From NCBI GenBank assembly GCA_036346225.1, contig JARFIW010001452.1, positions 186,001 through 250,000 on the forward strand: 64,000 nucleotides of DNA, in the 5' to 3' direction. Numbering within the stretch: the first letter of the stretch is position 1; the number at the start of each line of letters is the position of its first letter. The position numbers and the translations under genes are program-made. Shown here piece by piece: positions 10,067-22,929 of the stretch. The DNA is from Platerodrilus igneus. Lineage: Eukaryota; Arthropoda; Insecta; Coleoptera; Lycidae. Under the pieces are notes generated by a model. That model was not told the origin of the DNA. It worked only from the letters and a program-made list of their open reading frames with translations, and did no database searches.

Positions 10067-12840
10067 GGTTAAGTTATTGCCTTTAAGAAATATAATTTTT
10101 GAGTTGCATGTTGAACATAAGCGTGTTACGTCTGTGTGAATAGGTTAAGGGTTTAGCTAAATGTATTTGTAATGAAATCGTAAGTGTGTGTATATAGTTG
10201 AAAACACAGTCGGGAAATAGTGTAAAGACTTTTTATATTTGTTTTTGTTTTTAATTAATGTGAAGGTATACTTCTAATTTTGTTGTGATAAATTATTTTA
10301 CAATTACCTAGAGGTGCGAGTGAAAATTCTGGTCATTTAACATTTGATCATAGAAACCTTCCTTTCAGCTAGCAGTTCTAAATAGCTCTATTAGTGTATT
10401 TCAAACCCGATAGCATTCTGGGACCCTCTTCAAACACTAACACCATTCGTCCCACTGAGTTGGTAGGCAACCATTTTTGTTAGTACGGTCTAGGTATTTG
10501 GTATTTGACCGAAACGAAGATTTTAGCCGAGTACTTCACCGCCAAAAATAGTACCTTCGGATGGAGCATTGGGGACGTGGCCGCAAATGTAGGGGTCCTT
10601 ATTCAAATTATACGGAGTCTTCACATAGTTTTCTTGTGGATTACCGGCTAGATTTTCTGTGGCCAAAACCGTATGTAAGAAGGCTATGGAAATTATCTAC
10701 AGCATTACATTAAAAGAGTTACATCATGTGATGAAACTCGCTGAAACCTGGTGGAAAATGAAAGTCAATGGAACGGCATGACACCGATACTCGTCCATCG
10801 AATAATCGGGGTACCAGCTGGAAGGAACTCTGGTGACATATTTTGAAATCCTTGTGAAGTTAATTGAATGTATTTACTGATTGGAAGTAAAACAATTAAT
10901 AAGGAAAATTTCTGCGTGGAGTAGGAAAGTTAAAAGGAGCTGCAACTAAAAAGAACTTATTAAAAACAGTATGATTTTCCTGATAATACAAGATTTTCAA
11001 GCTCGTTTTATTAACATTAAAAAAATTGTTTCATCTGGTTGGAAGATAATATCTTACGCACCATACAGCTCAGGCTTTACGTCCTCTAATACTTTTTGTT
11101 TGGTAGTCGTAGATTTCAGCATCAATTTACACAAAACAGAAAACTTGATGTAATAAACGCGATGGTTCGTGATTTAAAATTGCGCTCTACACATAGATTG
11201 AACGTTGTCGAATTAAAAATGATGGTGGATCTATGTATGTTATTGCCTAGTTTCTCTATTTATTTATCCTAAAATATTAGTGTAATATTTCTTATTTTTT
11301 GGAGCTGTAGTAGAATGGGCATTACCTTTCAAACATTCTGGTGCATAAAGCAATTACACGTTCAATTGCGCCAATTTCAACCTTTTTCATAGTTTAAATT
11401 AGTATAAAATGCCGATGGAAATTGAAAAGCATCTATTTAGAGAGAAGAAGTCGGAAAGTTTAGCATAAAACCTGACGCTTGCAAATGCAAACTAACAGTG
11501 ATAAATTCCGTCGGGCAAAACGAAGTAAGTCGAATCTAAAAATCCTGCAGATACATGTTATATCAGCAACAAACAATGTAAGAAAATTACGCGAACTGTA
11601 ACTGCATAATGTGTACGTTCCAATACTAATAATATTGAGAAGTAAAAATTAGAAATGTGAACCGTAAGAACACGTTTTTATATCTGACGTAAACTTCAAG
11701 GACTCATTTTAATTTAACCCATTAACATAATAGTAAGCTTAAAAACAGGAATTTCAGTAATGTAACACTTAATTGGCGTTCACGATTGATATGATCTCTG
11801 AGTATTGCAGAATTTTTTGATTAGGAAGAAATATTTATTGCAAGAATTCGGGATCGATGAATATTTAGTTCCGTGGTCAGTAAAGCGTTTATAGGTGGCA
11901 GTACCGAACAGACGATTCATATAGAAATATTTCAAGTTTTAATTAAATTCTTCTGTAATTTATTAAGCGCATGTTCATAAAAATTGCGCACATTCTGGAA
12001 ATAATTTCTACAAAGAGAAATAATCTAAGATGGCGATTAATTAAAACTAAAGTCAGATGGCATTTAAAGTGCACAAAATCAATTTATTTAACCTTAATCC
12101 AGCTTCCATTGATTTCCGGTCTATTTTAATACGATATAGCTGCTATTTTGCTTGTAGAGCGTTTGGTGAAGTAATTCTGCAAGACCTTCCTTCGGCCAAT
12201 CGTGGTCAATTAATATAACGAAACTCCAAAACCAGGATGGAAGTTTTAACAATTTAAAACTATTTGCACAGAAATGAAATGTGAAACACGGTAAAAAAAT
12301 TATACAAACCCAAACTTGAAATAGGTTATGATGTTTCGGTGGAAACCTTTATAGCATTCGACGTTGTTTAAATCTTTGTAATTCTGTTTCAAACAACCAT
12401 GAAACTTACGATAATGCGACACTTAATTGTAGAAGAAGGTGAGCAGATACGAACATAGGGCCCCCTCAAACAATTTCTTTTTCTTTTTAGACGTCTTCAC
12501 AATAACAACACCCAGCCCACAAACAGCAACTGTGAACTAAAGTTTGTGTCAAAAAGATAAACAATAAAAACAGCTCTTGAAAATATAGCGAAAACAAATA
12601 AAAATGTAAGTTTTCATGTAAAAATTACATCCGATGACAATATACCTAGAATTTTGTGATAGGTTTTATTTTAAATTTTATTATTTCAGCTGAAGATTGT
12701 TTACTTTTCCGCATGTAGTATACATAATCTTTATATAATATTTGATTAAGTATACGTAGTTCGGTCTAATTTCTTCGAAGGACCATACAAATGCCGATAT
12801 AACACACTTTGTTAAAGAAAGTGTTCTATATCGCAATTTA
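10067..12840. other. Unassigned AT-rich sequence
   Basis: No gene is recognised. The segment 10,380-10,800 is somewhat richer in GC and, on the minus strand, contains CCAATGCTCCATCCGAAGGT at about 10,558-10,577. This matches the 3' part of the SINE described below for about 40 bp only. Confidence 0.4.
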
Positions 12841-13949
12841 AACTTGTCTTGTCATGTTATTCTTATATATTTGAAAACTGAAACAAGTCAAGAAGAAAAC
12901 CACAAACAACACAACTGTCCTAACATAAATAGGCCAAAGGTGTACACACCCTACGCACGACGCAACATGAAATGCACCGGAGAAATTATCACCTGCACAA
13001 CACTAATACAAAAACTGTCTATGAGACACACACTAAACAACAACGAGAGCGCAGCAATAATCGAACCAAAACTTAACGCCGAAATAGCAGGCGTAATAAA
13101 GAACACCAGGAGAAGACCACCATCTTAAATGAAACGAGCGCAAGTTAGAACCGTACGGTATAGATAAACAAAACACAAAGAACGACAAAGGCACATAAAT
13201 GGACCCAACAGAACTGGAAGACACAATACAAGACTCTCAACAAAACCAGCCAATCCAAGAACAACAGCGACCAGTACAAAAAGGGTCTAGTACAGCACCC
13301 AAACCCACTAAACTTAACAATAAAGAACAACACTCCTATTAGAGAAAAAGCAAGAAACTAAATCGCCTGACCAAAATAAAACTAATCAATCAAATAAAGC
13401 AAACAAAACCACACAAACAACCAAAACAACACAACTGACAGTAACAAGACAGGAATGGAGTAAATAAACACCAACGCACCCGTAACAAACAACATAATAT
13501 CCAATCGATAATTAAGGCACAACACATAAAACCAAATACTCATCGACAATTCCAATAAACTCCCACAAACAGCATCCGAACACATACAACCCAAAGCCCT
13601 ATTAACTATACGTGAATTTAGAGAATTCCTTGAAACAAGCACCGTTGGAAGAAACGAACCTTCAAACGACAGCCCTAAGACACATACACAGGACAATTTC
13701 ACCCGAACGGAAAAAAATAACATTCTCGACAATCAAAGCCGTGGATAGAATAACACTTAAGAAGCGCGCAATCTTCACCAACAGTGGAGACCTAAACCAA
13801 CTGATGCAACAACTGTATGTATAAAAGGTGTGCGAAGTTTCTACCTGAACGGGATATACAAACAATTTGTCACGACACACGGAAATTTACTAAAAACCAT
13901 AGCTTCAATCGATGACTCTCACTATACATCCTGATGGACAGTAAACCAA

Positions 13950-14640
13950 GTCTAATGCAAATATATGTTAATAATAATAAAACGGTCTCACACGGGCTAC
14001 GAAAAGTGGCAAAAGAACTAACCATAGATATATCGTACATACAAGAATCACACTAGCATAAACACCAAATCAGAGACATGCCTGTCATTGCCCAAATTGT
14101 CGAAGCAAAACGACACACAAAAGCCACCATCGTTTTACTAAACAAGAAGTTCGCAATAACTACCACATATACAAGAAGACGCACTGCATATGCAAACAGG
14201 TGAGCTTAAATAAAGGGACACTTAGATCATCGCCAACCTATACTTGCAAAACGCTGAAACAACAACTCCATACCTACAAAGGACACACAACATACAGACA
14301 GCATTACTATTCACATCTGACATAAACGCAAAATCAATATTATAGCACAGCAAATATTCCCGGCGAGAAAGACAAACAAGTAGATAGGCTGATTAGTGAA
14401 CTCCAACTAACTGTAATTTGTCAATATACACCGGCATACAATAACCTCAAAATCGCACTGACCAATCATGTGACATGGAATAAAATCACCAACTGCAAAA
14501 TACGCGAGCACCTTACACTAATTGACCACAACGCAACAATCCTTAACATACAACAAGCGACACCAACACACCAAGATGACAGATCCAAAGGGAATACATA
14601 TAACTATAACCTAAGGAAGACAGACTGGGTGAAATTAGTA
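13950..14640 (+). pseudogene. Endonuclease-like (EEP) remnant of the R1-like element
   Basis: Broken frames show GLRKVAKELTIDISYIQESH (about 13,991-14,053), which fits the 'D...IQEP' start of apurinic-like endonucleases of R1/Jockey elements, where the E binds the metal. Further on come a SD-NAK-like piece (about 14,318) and LTLIDHNATILNIQ (about 14,510-14,555), fitting the 'SDH.A' end, with D and H kept but the S replaced. In the family this domain nicks the target site. Several frame changes rule out function. Confidence 0.5.
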
Positions 14641-14905
14641 TAAACATTCACACAAGCACAAACACAAAACGCAACAACACGACTATAACGTCCATCAACA
14701 TGCCAAAAAATTAACTGAAAACGTCCTGCGAGCAATAGAAGCCTCCATTCCGTTTAGCGGAAAAGCAAATAGACCCACTAAGCTGGCTTGGTCCCAAAAG
14801 CTAAAACAACGGAAATCTAAAACACAACAATTATGAAAGATAAATTAAAAATTAAAGACCGAGGAGGAGCGTACGTATCACCTAGAGAGATAGAGAACAC
14901 TAAAA

Positions 14906-16185
14906 ATGATATACAAACAAAAATACAAGAAGAAAAAACAAAAAAGATGGAATATCGAAAATCACCTAGAAACAAACACTTGGAAATTGCTATATAAAAT
15001 CATCGGGCATAAAATAAGACCACCGCTCACCTACTCAACAGTAAAAGAACCACGACAAAAGGAAATAGCTACAACTCGAACATATAAGCACGCGAAAGAG
15101 ACAACGTTACAAGAACTACTGCCAGACAACAATTCAGAACAGCATACTGAGGAGCCGAGAATAACAAGAGCAAGAACTAGATTAAAACACGAAACAAAGT
15201 CCAGCCCTTCGCAGAAAATAAATATTGAACATGCTATCAGCCAAGGCAAAATGAAAAAAGCCCTAGGTTCAAGTACCATACAGGTCGAGGTATTGCACAC
15301 GCTAAACGACCAAATAGTGACACGTCTAACAAAATTGTGTAATAAAAACATAACAAAAAGCGTAGTTTCTGACATCTGGAAAGCAGGAAATTTGATCGCT
15401 ATTAAGAAAGGGCACAACAAAACCCTAGGAATCTCGACTGGTATCGACCAATTAGCCTGCTGAATAGCCTGACCAAACTACTTGAAACAACCGATTACCA
15501 ACAGACTCACAATACACAGACAAAAAACTGGAGAGCATGAGCAGCAATTCGACTTTAGAACCGACAAATCAACTAAGGACGCCACAAGCACAATAATCCA
15601 GTACGCCACAGCGATATTTATTGACGTCAAAGGGGCATTCAATGGCCTATGGTGACTCTTCTGACGTTACTACCTGAAGAAACACAAGTCCAAATCAAAA
15701 GCGAGTACCAAATCCTGAAGAAAGATATAGCCAAGAAAGGCCCCCAGGGATTGTTCTGCAGATCGATCTTCTAGGACATCGTGGCAGACGAACTACCAGG
15801 AAGACTGGGAACGCCACTGAGTGCATGATGCGTGATGGCTTATGCTGTTGTCATTAAAGGGAACTCTATATGACACCTGCAAGTACGAGCCACCAACGTG
15901 ATGCACATGGGTAATCAACGGTGTCAACAAAACAAACTGGAAATATCAAGAAATATAGCAACATTCATACCACTAAAAAGTAAACTAACAGTTAGGTTAA
16001 TCTTCAAACTAGACCAAACCACCATTAAAAGAAAAATCAACCAAAAATACATAGGAATCACCATTCACGAACAACTAAAATTCTGGGACCACTCAGAAGG
16101 AATGAACAACAGAACCAAGATAGCAACGTACACACTTGTTAATATACAGATTACCATTTCAACATATACGAATTTATACAAATAA
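14906..16185 (+). pseudogene. Reverse transcriptase remnant of the R1-like element
   Basis: The 5' frame (14,906-15,463) covers the fingers region: KKALGSSTIQVEVLHTLND corresponds to the usual 'GKAPGxDGI...E'. The next pieces are WYRPISLLNSLTKLLE (about 15,438-15,487), QQFDFRTDKST (for 'QYGFR...ST', about 15,541), AIFIDVKGAFNGLW (about 15,612, with the motif-A Asp), MAYA (about 15,836) and YIGITIHEQLKFWDH (about 16,050). A stop and frame changes separate them, and the YADD core is disrupted (MAYAVVI). The enzyme is dead. In the family it copies element RNA at the nicked target. Confidence 0.65.
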
Positions 16186-16437
16186 TCCTAGCATCAGTGA
16201 CATCGGTTGCTGAAAATTCATGGGCTCATAGATTAAACTTGGTTAAACAACTCACAAAAACAAACCAAGCACAAAGAACGGTACTGGTGAGACCTACGAG
16301 ATCCTACAGGACCGCCTTCACACTTAAAATACTTCCTCTTTACTTGAATATAGTCTATAGGTTAGCAAAATATGGGCTGAAAAAACAACCATCAAGAAAT
16401 ACATAAACTACTCGAAACCAACACCCGACATTTGATT

Positions 16438-16690
16438 CTCCAATGCTTTACCCTAAGGCACTACATTGGCCAGGAAGCGAATTTTTTACCTGAAAATTTT
16501 TATTTTGCTGCACCCTTCCTATTCCAAGCAAGGTATCAATCTTTAACGTGCGTTAAAACATTCGAACACGGGACCTACGTTTTATCTCTAATCCGAATGA
16601 GGGCGCATTTTGTGAAAAATGCTTGTCTAACATTTTTCAAGCGTACCGTGTCGGAATCGAACTGGGATTGTGGAGTCGCTTGAACACAAC
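16438..16690 (-). mobile_element. tRNA-headed SINE, copy 1
   Basis: Read on the minus strand, the tRNA-like head (GGTTCGATTCCGACAC-type B box at about 16,650-16,670) comes first. It is followed by a body ending in GCATTGGAG (about 16,438). The body shares with copies 2-4 the segments ACTACATTGGCCAGGAAGCGA, GCAAGGTATCAATCTTTAACG and GTGAAAAATGCTTG. It interrupts the R1-like element. Possible target duplications CAACACCCGA/CAACACCACGA flank it imperfectly. The head is truncated compared with copy 3. Confidence 0.65.
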
Positions 16691-17220
16691 ACCACGAGCA
16701 ATAAAAAAATTAAGAACTAAATATTGCAAATATAGCAATAACGATAGAATACCACTAGCACGGGAAGAAGAACATACTTCTCTCCCGAATGTGCAAAAAC
16801 GCTTAGAAATAAAACATCTACAACCTTCCGAAGAAGTAATGCACTTTATCACTGGACACAGCCCATACAAACAGACTAAATATCACCGACACAAAGTATG
16901 TGAGTGCGGAAAACCGGCACTCTAAAGCACATACTACTGGACTGTCCCGTATTCGAGGAACACACAGGCCAAGAAAGACCAATTCTACATGGGAAGATAA
17001 TGTACAACATCCTGAGGAACAAAAGGTACTAAAAACCAATGTACATACTCTCCAAGAAAATAACAGTAGAGACAAACGAACAATACATAGCACTTTAAGA
17101 AGGGTAGAGCAAACATCCCGGTATTAAAGAAAAACAACACCCAAAAGGTACTAGGGCGGAATTCCTGAGGATTCCAGGGAATATATCCCTGAAGACAGGG
17201 TTGAACCACTGCACCAATAA

Positions 17221-17500
17221 CACAAACATGTAAAATAAGTTAAGTTGGGATATATTACAGACAGGTAGCGGGATTAGAGATAAGGTTAGGTTAAGTTAGT
17301 AATAAGTAATAGAGACTAATTAATGTAAAATATAGATACGATATACGAACACAGCAACAAGCAACCGATGAACTGTGCAATCGAAAATTGGCGAACAACA
17401 GAAAACTGAGTGCCAACAATCGAAGAAAATAGAATAGTTTTTGTACCTGGGCATGAAGTCCCTGTTTCCGGCTACCGATGACCGATGCCTATGTCCAGAT
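17221..17500. other. Tail of the R1-like element or flank; nothing coding
   Basis: AT-rich, with GGTTAGGTTAAGTTAG near 17,284 and no recognisable frame. It lies between the end of the R1-like homology and the start of the 1.2-kb direct repeat. Confidence 0.35.
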
Positions 17501-17501
17501 G

Positions 17502-18690
17502 GGTAAGGTCGCGATCAGGGTCCTCGATTTCCAGCTGCTGATGCTCGGGTTCCTGAGAACGGCACTTAAATAAGGCAGGGTCTCTAGGCATAAGATAGAT
17601 TAAGGTGTAGTAGTTAGGAACATACATCTCCAATTCAAATGGTCTAATCAATTTGTATATGACGTCTGCGGCTGCTCTTTTACTAAGCTATTTTCACGAA
17701 ATTTGTGTTGTATAGCTGTCGTTCGAAAAATTGAAGAAAAAGCAAGATGTACATTATTAACAAAATGGTAACTGATATGGCTTGGATATTTTGATCCTTA
17801 GAAGAGGTGAATTAAACTGTAAGTAATACTACAGACTTGTTTAGAATTTGCTATGATTTATATGCGAGTATTGGACGTAAATATGGTTGGTATTTTATGA
17901 CGTAAGACATTAATTGACCATCACAGTGATTATGATTTACCGATTGAACGAATGGTGACTAAATTTAAAGATATTATTAGTAGTCTAAAATATTAAGAAA
18001 TATGTGGGTTTTGGTATTAAGGTATTTTGGAAAAGACAATAATATAGTACATAGTTGGTATCTAACTGTTTTCCATTTTTGTTTATTATGAATCATATTT
18101 CCAATAATTGGGGATTTATGAATTTCTTAATATTAAATATGAAAACAGGAAAACTTTGGAGTTGCGAATGGTTTTGTCAATGGATTAGATTTAATGCTTC
18201 TCTTTAGGATATTTTTATTTTATTAATAACTAGTCAGGTTTGAGAAAAAGAGTTTCTTTTTAGTAAAGTATATTTGTATGTGCACAGAAATTGTCGTATG
18301 TTAATAGAGGTTGATTTTCATTTCAATTTATTTAGGAAATATGTAGTCAGCTACTTTTAAAGGATATCCAGCTACCTCAATGATAGTATCTTATTTGGAA
18401 GAAGTATTCTAGTTTACAATTTTATTTTATTATGACCGTAGCAAGGGACTTTTATGCGGAAAACCCGTATTCCATATAGAAATAACATCATAAGAATTTG
18501 CTGTCACAGAAGGTTAAGCGCTCCTCGATTTTGACAAAAGTAGAAAAATCTTTCAAGTAACTGCCATGTAATGTAGAATCTCTGTATTTAAGCCATGTTA
18601 TTAATTTTTTTGTATTTCTTTCTTATTTTTACTTATACATAGGAACACACATGCGCACCACTGCAGTTAGGCTATGTACCTTGTTAATGT
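17502..18690 (+). repeat. 1.2-kb direct repeat, copy A (holds the empty site)
   Basis: From GGTAAGGTCGCGATCAGG to CACACATGCGCACCACTGCAG TTAGGCTATG this stretch matches 23,632-26,300 almost base for base, apart from small differences such as an extra 20 bp in copy B near 23,756. At 17,750-17,751 it has the intact TA where copy B carries a mariner-like element. No coding frame. It could be the terminal or intergenic direct repeat of the element that also holds the ORFs at 22.0-22.8 and 26.5-27.3 kb. Confidence 0.8.
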
Positions 18691-20530
18691 TAAGAGTTCC
18701 ACATCTTTTCAGGTGAACTCAAAATTTAATTCATATAACATTTTACCCATAATAGTATTGTTGGCAACCAACGTGAGCTGCTTTTTTATTGGTACGGCTG
18801 TTTTTTAAGTTTCAGCTGTTTCTAAATTTTTTGGCGAACATCGACAGGGACATTTCTTCGACAAAGTAATATTTTAAACATTAGGGATGTTTTTAAATTT
18901 TAAGCTGTTTTTTCATTAGGAGAGTTTTCTAAAGAAAATCAGAGCCTTTTTTTCAAGACAGTATTTTCTTTAATACAAGGTCGTTTTTATGGCAATTTTT
19001 TTTATAGTAATTTTTTTATTTAGAAGCCGTTTTGTTTTTTATTACTACCCTTTTTTTCAAGAGGGCATTTTTTAAAATATTGTAACGTTTTTTTTCTCTC
19101 TTTATTATGTCTTGCACCACGTTGTGTGCCAGTAAAACGATTTTCTTTATTCATCTGGCCCTAGACGTTGGGCGTGAGTGCAACAGTTTTTCTCTAGACA
19201 CCTGCCCCACTCATGGGCGCTAGTGAAACGAAGTCTTCCTACATAACTAGGGGTCTATTCCTTGGGTAAAGCTATGAGAAATGGGGGGGTAAATCGAAAT
19301 CTGTTTGTAGGTCAAACTTAATCTCAGACAAATAGGCGCCACCAAGTTCGGACTTATTCAGGATAATGGCATGGCATATTTCTAAGGGCGGACGTGGAGA
19401 CACAAAGAAAAAAAGATCGCCTTTGATGACAAAAACCTGTCTTAACAAAATAAGACGCTGTTCCTGTAAGAAATTATAATAGTTAGGTTAATAAAAAAGG
19501 TGGAACACTATTTGTGTCCCGCAAATATACCTAAAGAAGTATTAAAAAGATATTTTCTATATAAAGTTGGCATCAAAATTCTACTCTTAAAGATGTTAGC
19601 TTTCTATAGTTAGGTTTGATCATATTTGATCAAAATAAAAAACATTAATCTTGAACCAATTATTTACTAAAAAGAATCTCTTTTAAAATAAAATGACTTG
19701 TAACAAAATTTAATTAATAACTGAATTACTTCGTGGATTTTAATTTCAGGTTTATCTAAATTATTCATAATCAAACATTTTACAATAAATTGTAAACTTG
19801 TTACACAAAAAAAACTCCGACCCGTGCAGATCTGTTCAGGCAGGATACATTAAAAAATGTTACTATTCAAGTTTTCCTTTATAAGTTACATGTATTAGTT
19901 TTAGTTTCTAAAAAAGCAGATCACAAAAATATTCTTGTTTACATAACTTGCTTTCAAGAACACATCTGTCAGCAGTATACTACAGAAAAATAAGTGACGT
20001 CAGTAACACCTGTTGTTGTAACTAACGCTTCATACTGAACCACGCGTGTTGTTTCTTAAAACATCAAATTAGTGAATTTTAATTTCGACACTGGAAATCC
20101 AGCTCAGCAATAGTTGAAACTTTTATAATAATCATGCTTTTACACATAAGAACAAATTAGCGTGTTTCTAATGTGAAACACCAAACAAAGTACTTAAAGC
20201 TAACTACGAACCAAAAGCTGCCTTTCTCGCCTTGATGAGGTACTTGTTATATCATGCGAAGTTTATTGCGTGTAGTGTGAACCAAGCTCGTACTAAACAG
20301 CTTCTACCAAATGGAGTTGTTCCAGGTGTAGAAATACATTCGGCATCTGCTGCAATCTGGATGTTGAATCACACCGCCTCACCAAAGTAGCATCTTTACG
20401 CTGTATAACAAAGTGATCTTCTCCTAATTGGTTAAACTTTCTATTATCAAAGTTGCATTCTTCACGTCGTATAACAAAGTGATCTTCTTAATAAAATTGT
20501 TTAAACTTTCTATCTTCTAAGTTGCATTTT
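18691..20530. other. T-rich unassigned sequence
   Basis: Long T-rich stretches (18,780-19,100) with GTTTTTT-type words and no recognisable gene. It contains the PBS-like pair listed at 19,155-19,232. At 20,390-20,520 the sequence AAGTTGCATTCTTCACGTCGTATAACAAAGTGATCTTCTT-like occurs twice, about 60 bp apart. Confidence 0.4.
19155..19232 (-). repeat. Pair of tRNA-Lys/PBS-like motifs (locus C)
   Basis: GGCCCTAGACGTTGGGCGTGA and, 45 bp later, GCCCCACTCATGGGCGCTAG, each followed by AGTG(C/A)AAC. On the minus strand this reads CACTAGCGCCCA...GTGGGGC. That is the form of a primer-binding site complementary to tRNA-Lys, doubled with the same 45-bp spacing as at 42,661/42,706. Confidence 0.5.
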
Positions 20531-20790
20531 TAATAGTTGCTTTCATTACATCGTACGCGCGCTATTCAAAGATGTGTCCTGACTCCTCAAAGTGGATACG
20601 CAAATTGCCGGCCTGCAGTCTTTGGTACATCTTATCTCTTCTTCCACGTATGGCCGACTCATTACCAAACTAGTTCGGGCGACCGGAGCGTCCGAGAGGA
20701 GACTGTCAAACCGAAACACGCCTGCGAATAGCTGTAGAAGACACAGATATTCAACCTCAAATAGAATACCAAAGTACGATGCTGCTTTAA
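20531..20790 (+). other. Short GC-richer segment with overlapping open frames
   Basis: Two plus-strand frames (20,537-20,731 and 20,592-20,810) overlap in a segment clearly richer in GC than its surroundings. I recognise no motif. It may be a decayed coding piece of the element spanning this region. Confidence 0.2.
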
Positions 20791-20810
20791 CGTATTACCT
20801 TAGTTGTTAA

Positions 20811-22019
20811 ATGTATTTTACCATTATTTTAATAAAAGTGTTTTATTATTCTCGCACTTTGATGAAGGGATTTATTAACCAAAAATAAAATTGTTACAAT
20901 ATGAGATCGGTTTTTAGGGTTAATAGTTGTAACACAAAATTTTGAAGTAGTTTTTTTTATTGTTTGTGCAAAATCCCTTATATGTGAGAGAGTTTCTTCA
21001 GTATATAAAATTAACCCTTTTAGCTTTAGGGTTTTTTCGTTTAGATGTTTTTTAATTGTTAAAACATTTTTTTAGCGTTAACCAATAGGTCGTGAAATTT
21101 TAACTTAGTTAAATTATTTAACTTTATAATTTTTTAATGTATGCTTTTGCGTTGTAATTTTTTTAATTAGTTGTTCTTTTTCTAAATTTAGTTAAGAAAA
21201 TGTAATTTTTTGAATGATTTTTTTAAGCTGTTCTCGAGAGACTTTTAAGATAGAAATTGACTGATTATAAATTGAAAACGAATTTTTTTTAAATTTTAAT
21301 GGAAATGTATGTGTATTAAAGCATTTTTTATTTGAAAAAAAATTCGATTATCAATTAGGAGTTAGGATGTGAAACATAATAATAATTTGACAGTTACCAG
21401 ATTAAGATAATTTCGGGAAACACAATTACGACGTATGATGGCATGGAGTTAGCTATTGGGTCGAAAATAGAGTTTGGGGGAAATATTTACCTCTCAAACG
21501 TGACAAACTTCTTTATGGTCAAATGAATATTTCAACTTTTAGATTTATTTATGATTGTTGATAAAGATGTGGAAAGTAGTAATGATATAGGTCAATCCTG
21601 CGGGACCTGGCAATAAAGAAAATTTTAATACCGAACGGGACTTGTAATAATTAAGTCAATAATTGAGATTTAAGTCATTTTAAGAGGAAACAGTAGCATA
21701 ACTTTAGTTGGACTAACCTAACCTAACTTCAGACAACACCGACTAATCTTCCAAACAACGTAAACTAACCTAACCCTCCACCCTCCACCCTACTTTGTCC
21801 TTCTCTCCTCTCGCATCCGTATGACATACATCCGACTTACAATCAAACTATATCCGGCATACATCCGACATATGTCCAGTATACATCCTACATATAGCCG
21901 ACATACATCCGTACATATGACGATGCGTACCCCTGCCCAGTCCAACCTAGGTCGGATTTAATCTGACCGTCGGATAGCAAGCTGTAAGTAGGAGAAAAAG
22001 ACAGCTGTAATTAGAGGAA
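20811..22019. other. AT-rich spacer with CCTAA words and ATACATCCGAC repeats
   Basis: 21,715-21,727 and about 21,768-21,780 contain CTAACCTAACC, as in TTAGG-type insect telomeres but only two or three units long. At 21,820-21,920 a loose 13-15-bp repeat (CCGACATACATCCG, ATCCGGCATACATCCGACAT) leads up to the ORF at 22,020. This could be an upstream regulatory minisatellite. No coding signal. Confidence 0.45.
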
Positions 22020-22229
22020 ATGGATACAAAAAGGCGAAAGTTGAACTACATAGAAAACACTGCGACAATACGCGAACAATACAAAGATGTGTTAGACAAA
22101 GAACATCTTATAAGAGAAAATGAGGAAGAAATAAAAGATTATTTTATGTGTCGATGGATTGACTTAGATACATCCGGGTTTTACAAGCTGTATGCATTTG
22201 TGGTTAGTAAGAAAGACTCTTTTAGTTAA
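22020..22229 (+). CDS. Small acidic/basic ORF of unknown function
   Basis: 69 codons starting at a true ATG after an A-rich leader. The protein is highly charged and probably helical (RKLNYIENTATIREQYKDV; KEHLIRENEEEIKDYF). It stops just upstream of a second ORF on the same strand. I recognise no family. It lies between the two direct 1.2-kb repeats, which suggests it belongs to the same element as the downstream ORFs. It might be the front of a protein that continues by frameshift, since coding-like sequence goes on past the stop (for example EKNGTKSVYFLKGYSK). Confidence 0.35.
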   Translation: MDTKRRKLNYIENTATIREQYKDVLDKEHLIRENEEEIKDYFMCRWIDLDTSGFYKLYAFVVSKKDSFS

Positions 22230-22306
22230 GTAGGCGTTCTTGCGGAAAAGAATGGTACTAAATCCGTATACTTTCTAAAAGGTTATTCTAAAACGTATTT
22301 ATCAAA

Positions 22307-22820
22307 ATGGCAGATAACATAGACAAACTAAGGAATGCGGGTTTCGTATCTTTGGCGTACACCACACGCAAAGGGGTTCCGCTAAACATTGTAAATTTGC
22401 CTAGTAAAGAACCTTTCGAATCATTTAAAACCGAGGGTCTTACAACCTATAACGGTCATATATCCCCAAAACTGGTGGGCATGCAACTACGCAACAGTGA
22501 GTGGGAGAATAAGGATTCCCACCAATACCGACAAGAAGGAGATAGTGGGAGTGCCATGATTAAAAGATTGAAACAAGCTGCAAGAATTACACGAAGGAAT
22601 GGATCTGGTAGTCAGTGGAATCAAAGATTTTATATATAAAGACAAAGTTCGGTACATTTTACAATTCGGAAACCTAGACGGTTTCTATGTATCAAACTAT
22701 TGGTTAGAAAAGGTGATAGACGACATGGGTGTCGATTTGAATTTTAAGCTGTTAATAAAATTAGATAAAATTGAAACCACTCCAAACAAGCATAAAGAAA
22801 GGACTGTTTTCTGTGTATAA
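22307..22820 (+). pseudogene. Unknown element ORF, frameshifted
   Basis: The first frame (from ATG at 22,307) reads MADNIDKLRNAGFVSLAYTT and continues plausibly to about 22,480. A second frame (to TAA at 22,820) contains KDKVRYILQFGNLDGFYVSN and ends in a basic, Lys-rich tail. A frame change near 22,480-22,600 separates them. The pattern (short protein, GVPLNIVNLP then a Phe/Tyr-rich 'YILQFG..DGFYVSNYW') faintly recalls small ORFs that accompany B-type polymerase elements in arthropods. That is a recollection, not a match I can test. Confidence 0.3.
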
Positions 22821-22929
22821 CTTTTTATTAAAATTAAGTTTATATGGCTCCATGCTTGGCATTGAATATTTTTAAATTTTGTTGTGTATAATGCCAGAAT
22901 AATATTACATTGCTCTTTATTTACAAAAG

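Larger units (their letters stand above)
12844..17220 (+). mobile_element. R1-clade-like non-LTR retrotransposon, decayed
   Basis: Remnants follow the order of an R1/LOA-type element: an ORF1-like stretch (12,844-13,128), endonuclease-like pieces (about 13,950-14,640), reverse transcriptase (14,906-16,185) and a C-terminal cysteine/histidine knuckle (about 16,895-16,965: CECGKP, then one frame over TLKHILLDCPVFEEHT). The plus strand is strikingly rich in A and C over the whole length. Frameshifts and stops are frequent. A SINE sits inside at about 16,438-16,690. The nearby GGTTAGGTTAAGTTAG (17,284) is probably chance. The clade assignment rests on remembered motifs. Confidence 0.7.

Noticed and set aside
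10380..10580. Fifth SINE copy
   Set aside because: Only CCAATGCTCCATCCGAAGGT and a few following bases agree; neither the head nor the rest of the body is seen.
11860..11960. GGTGGCAGTACCGAACAG as a third copy of the dispersed repeat
   Set aside because: Only about 20 bp match the AGGTGGCAGCACC core; the flanks do not follow.
21715..21780. CCTAA words as an interstitial telomere
   Set aside because: Only two or three units each, not a telomeric array.
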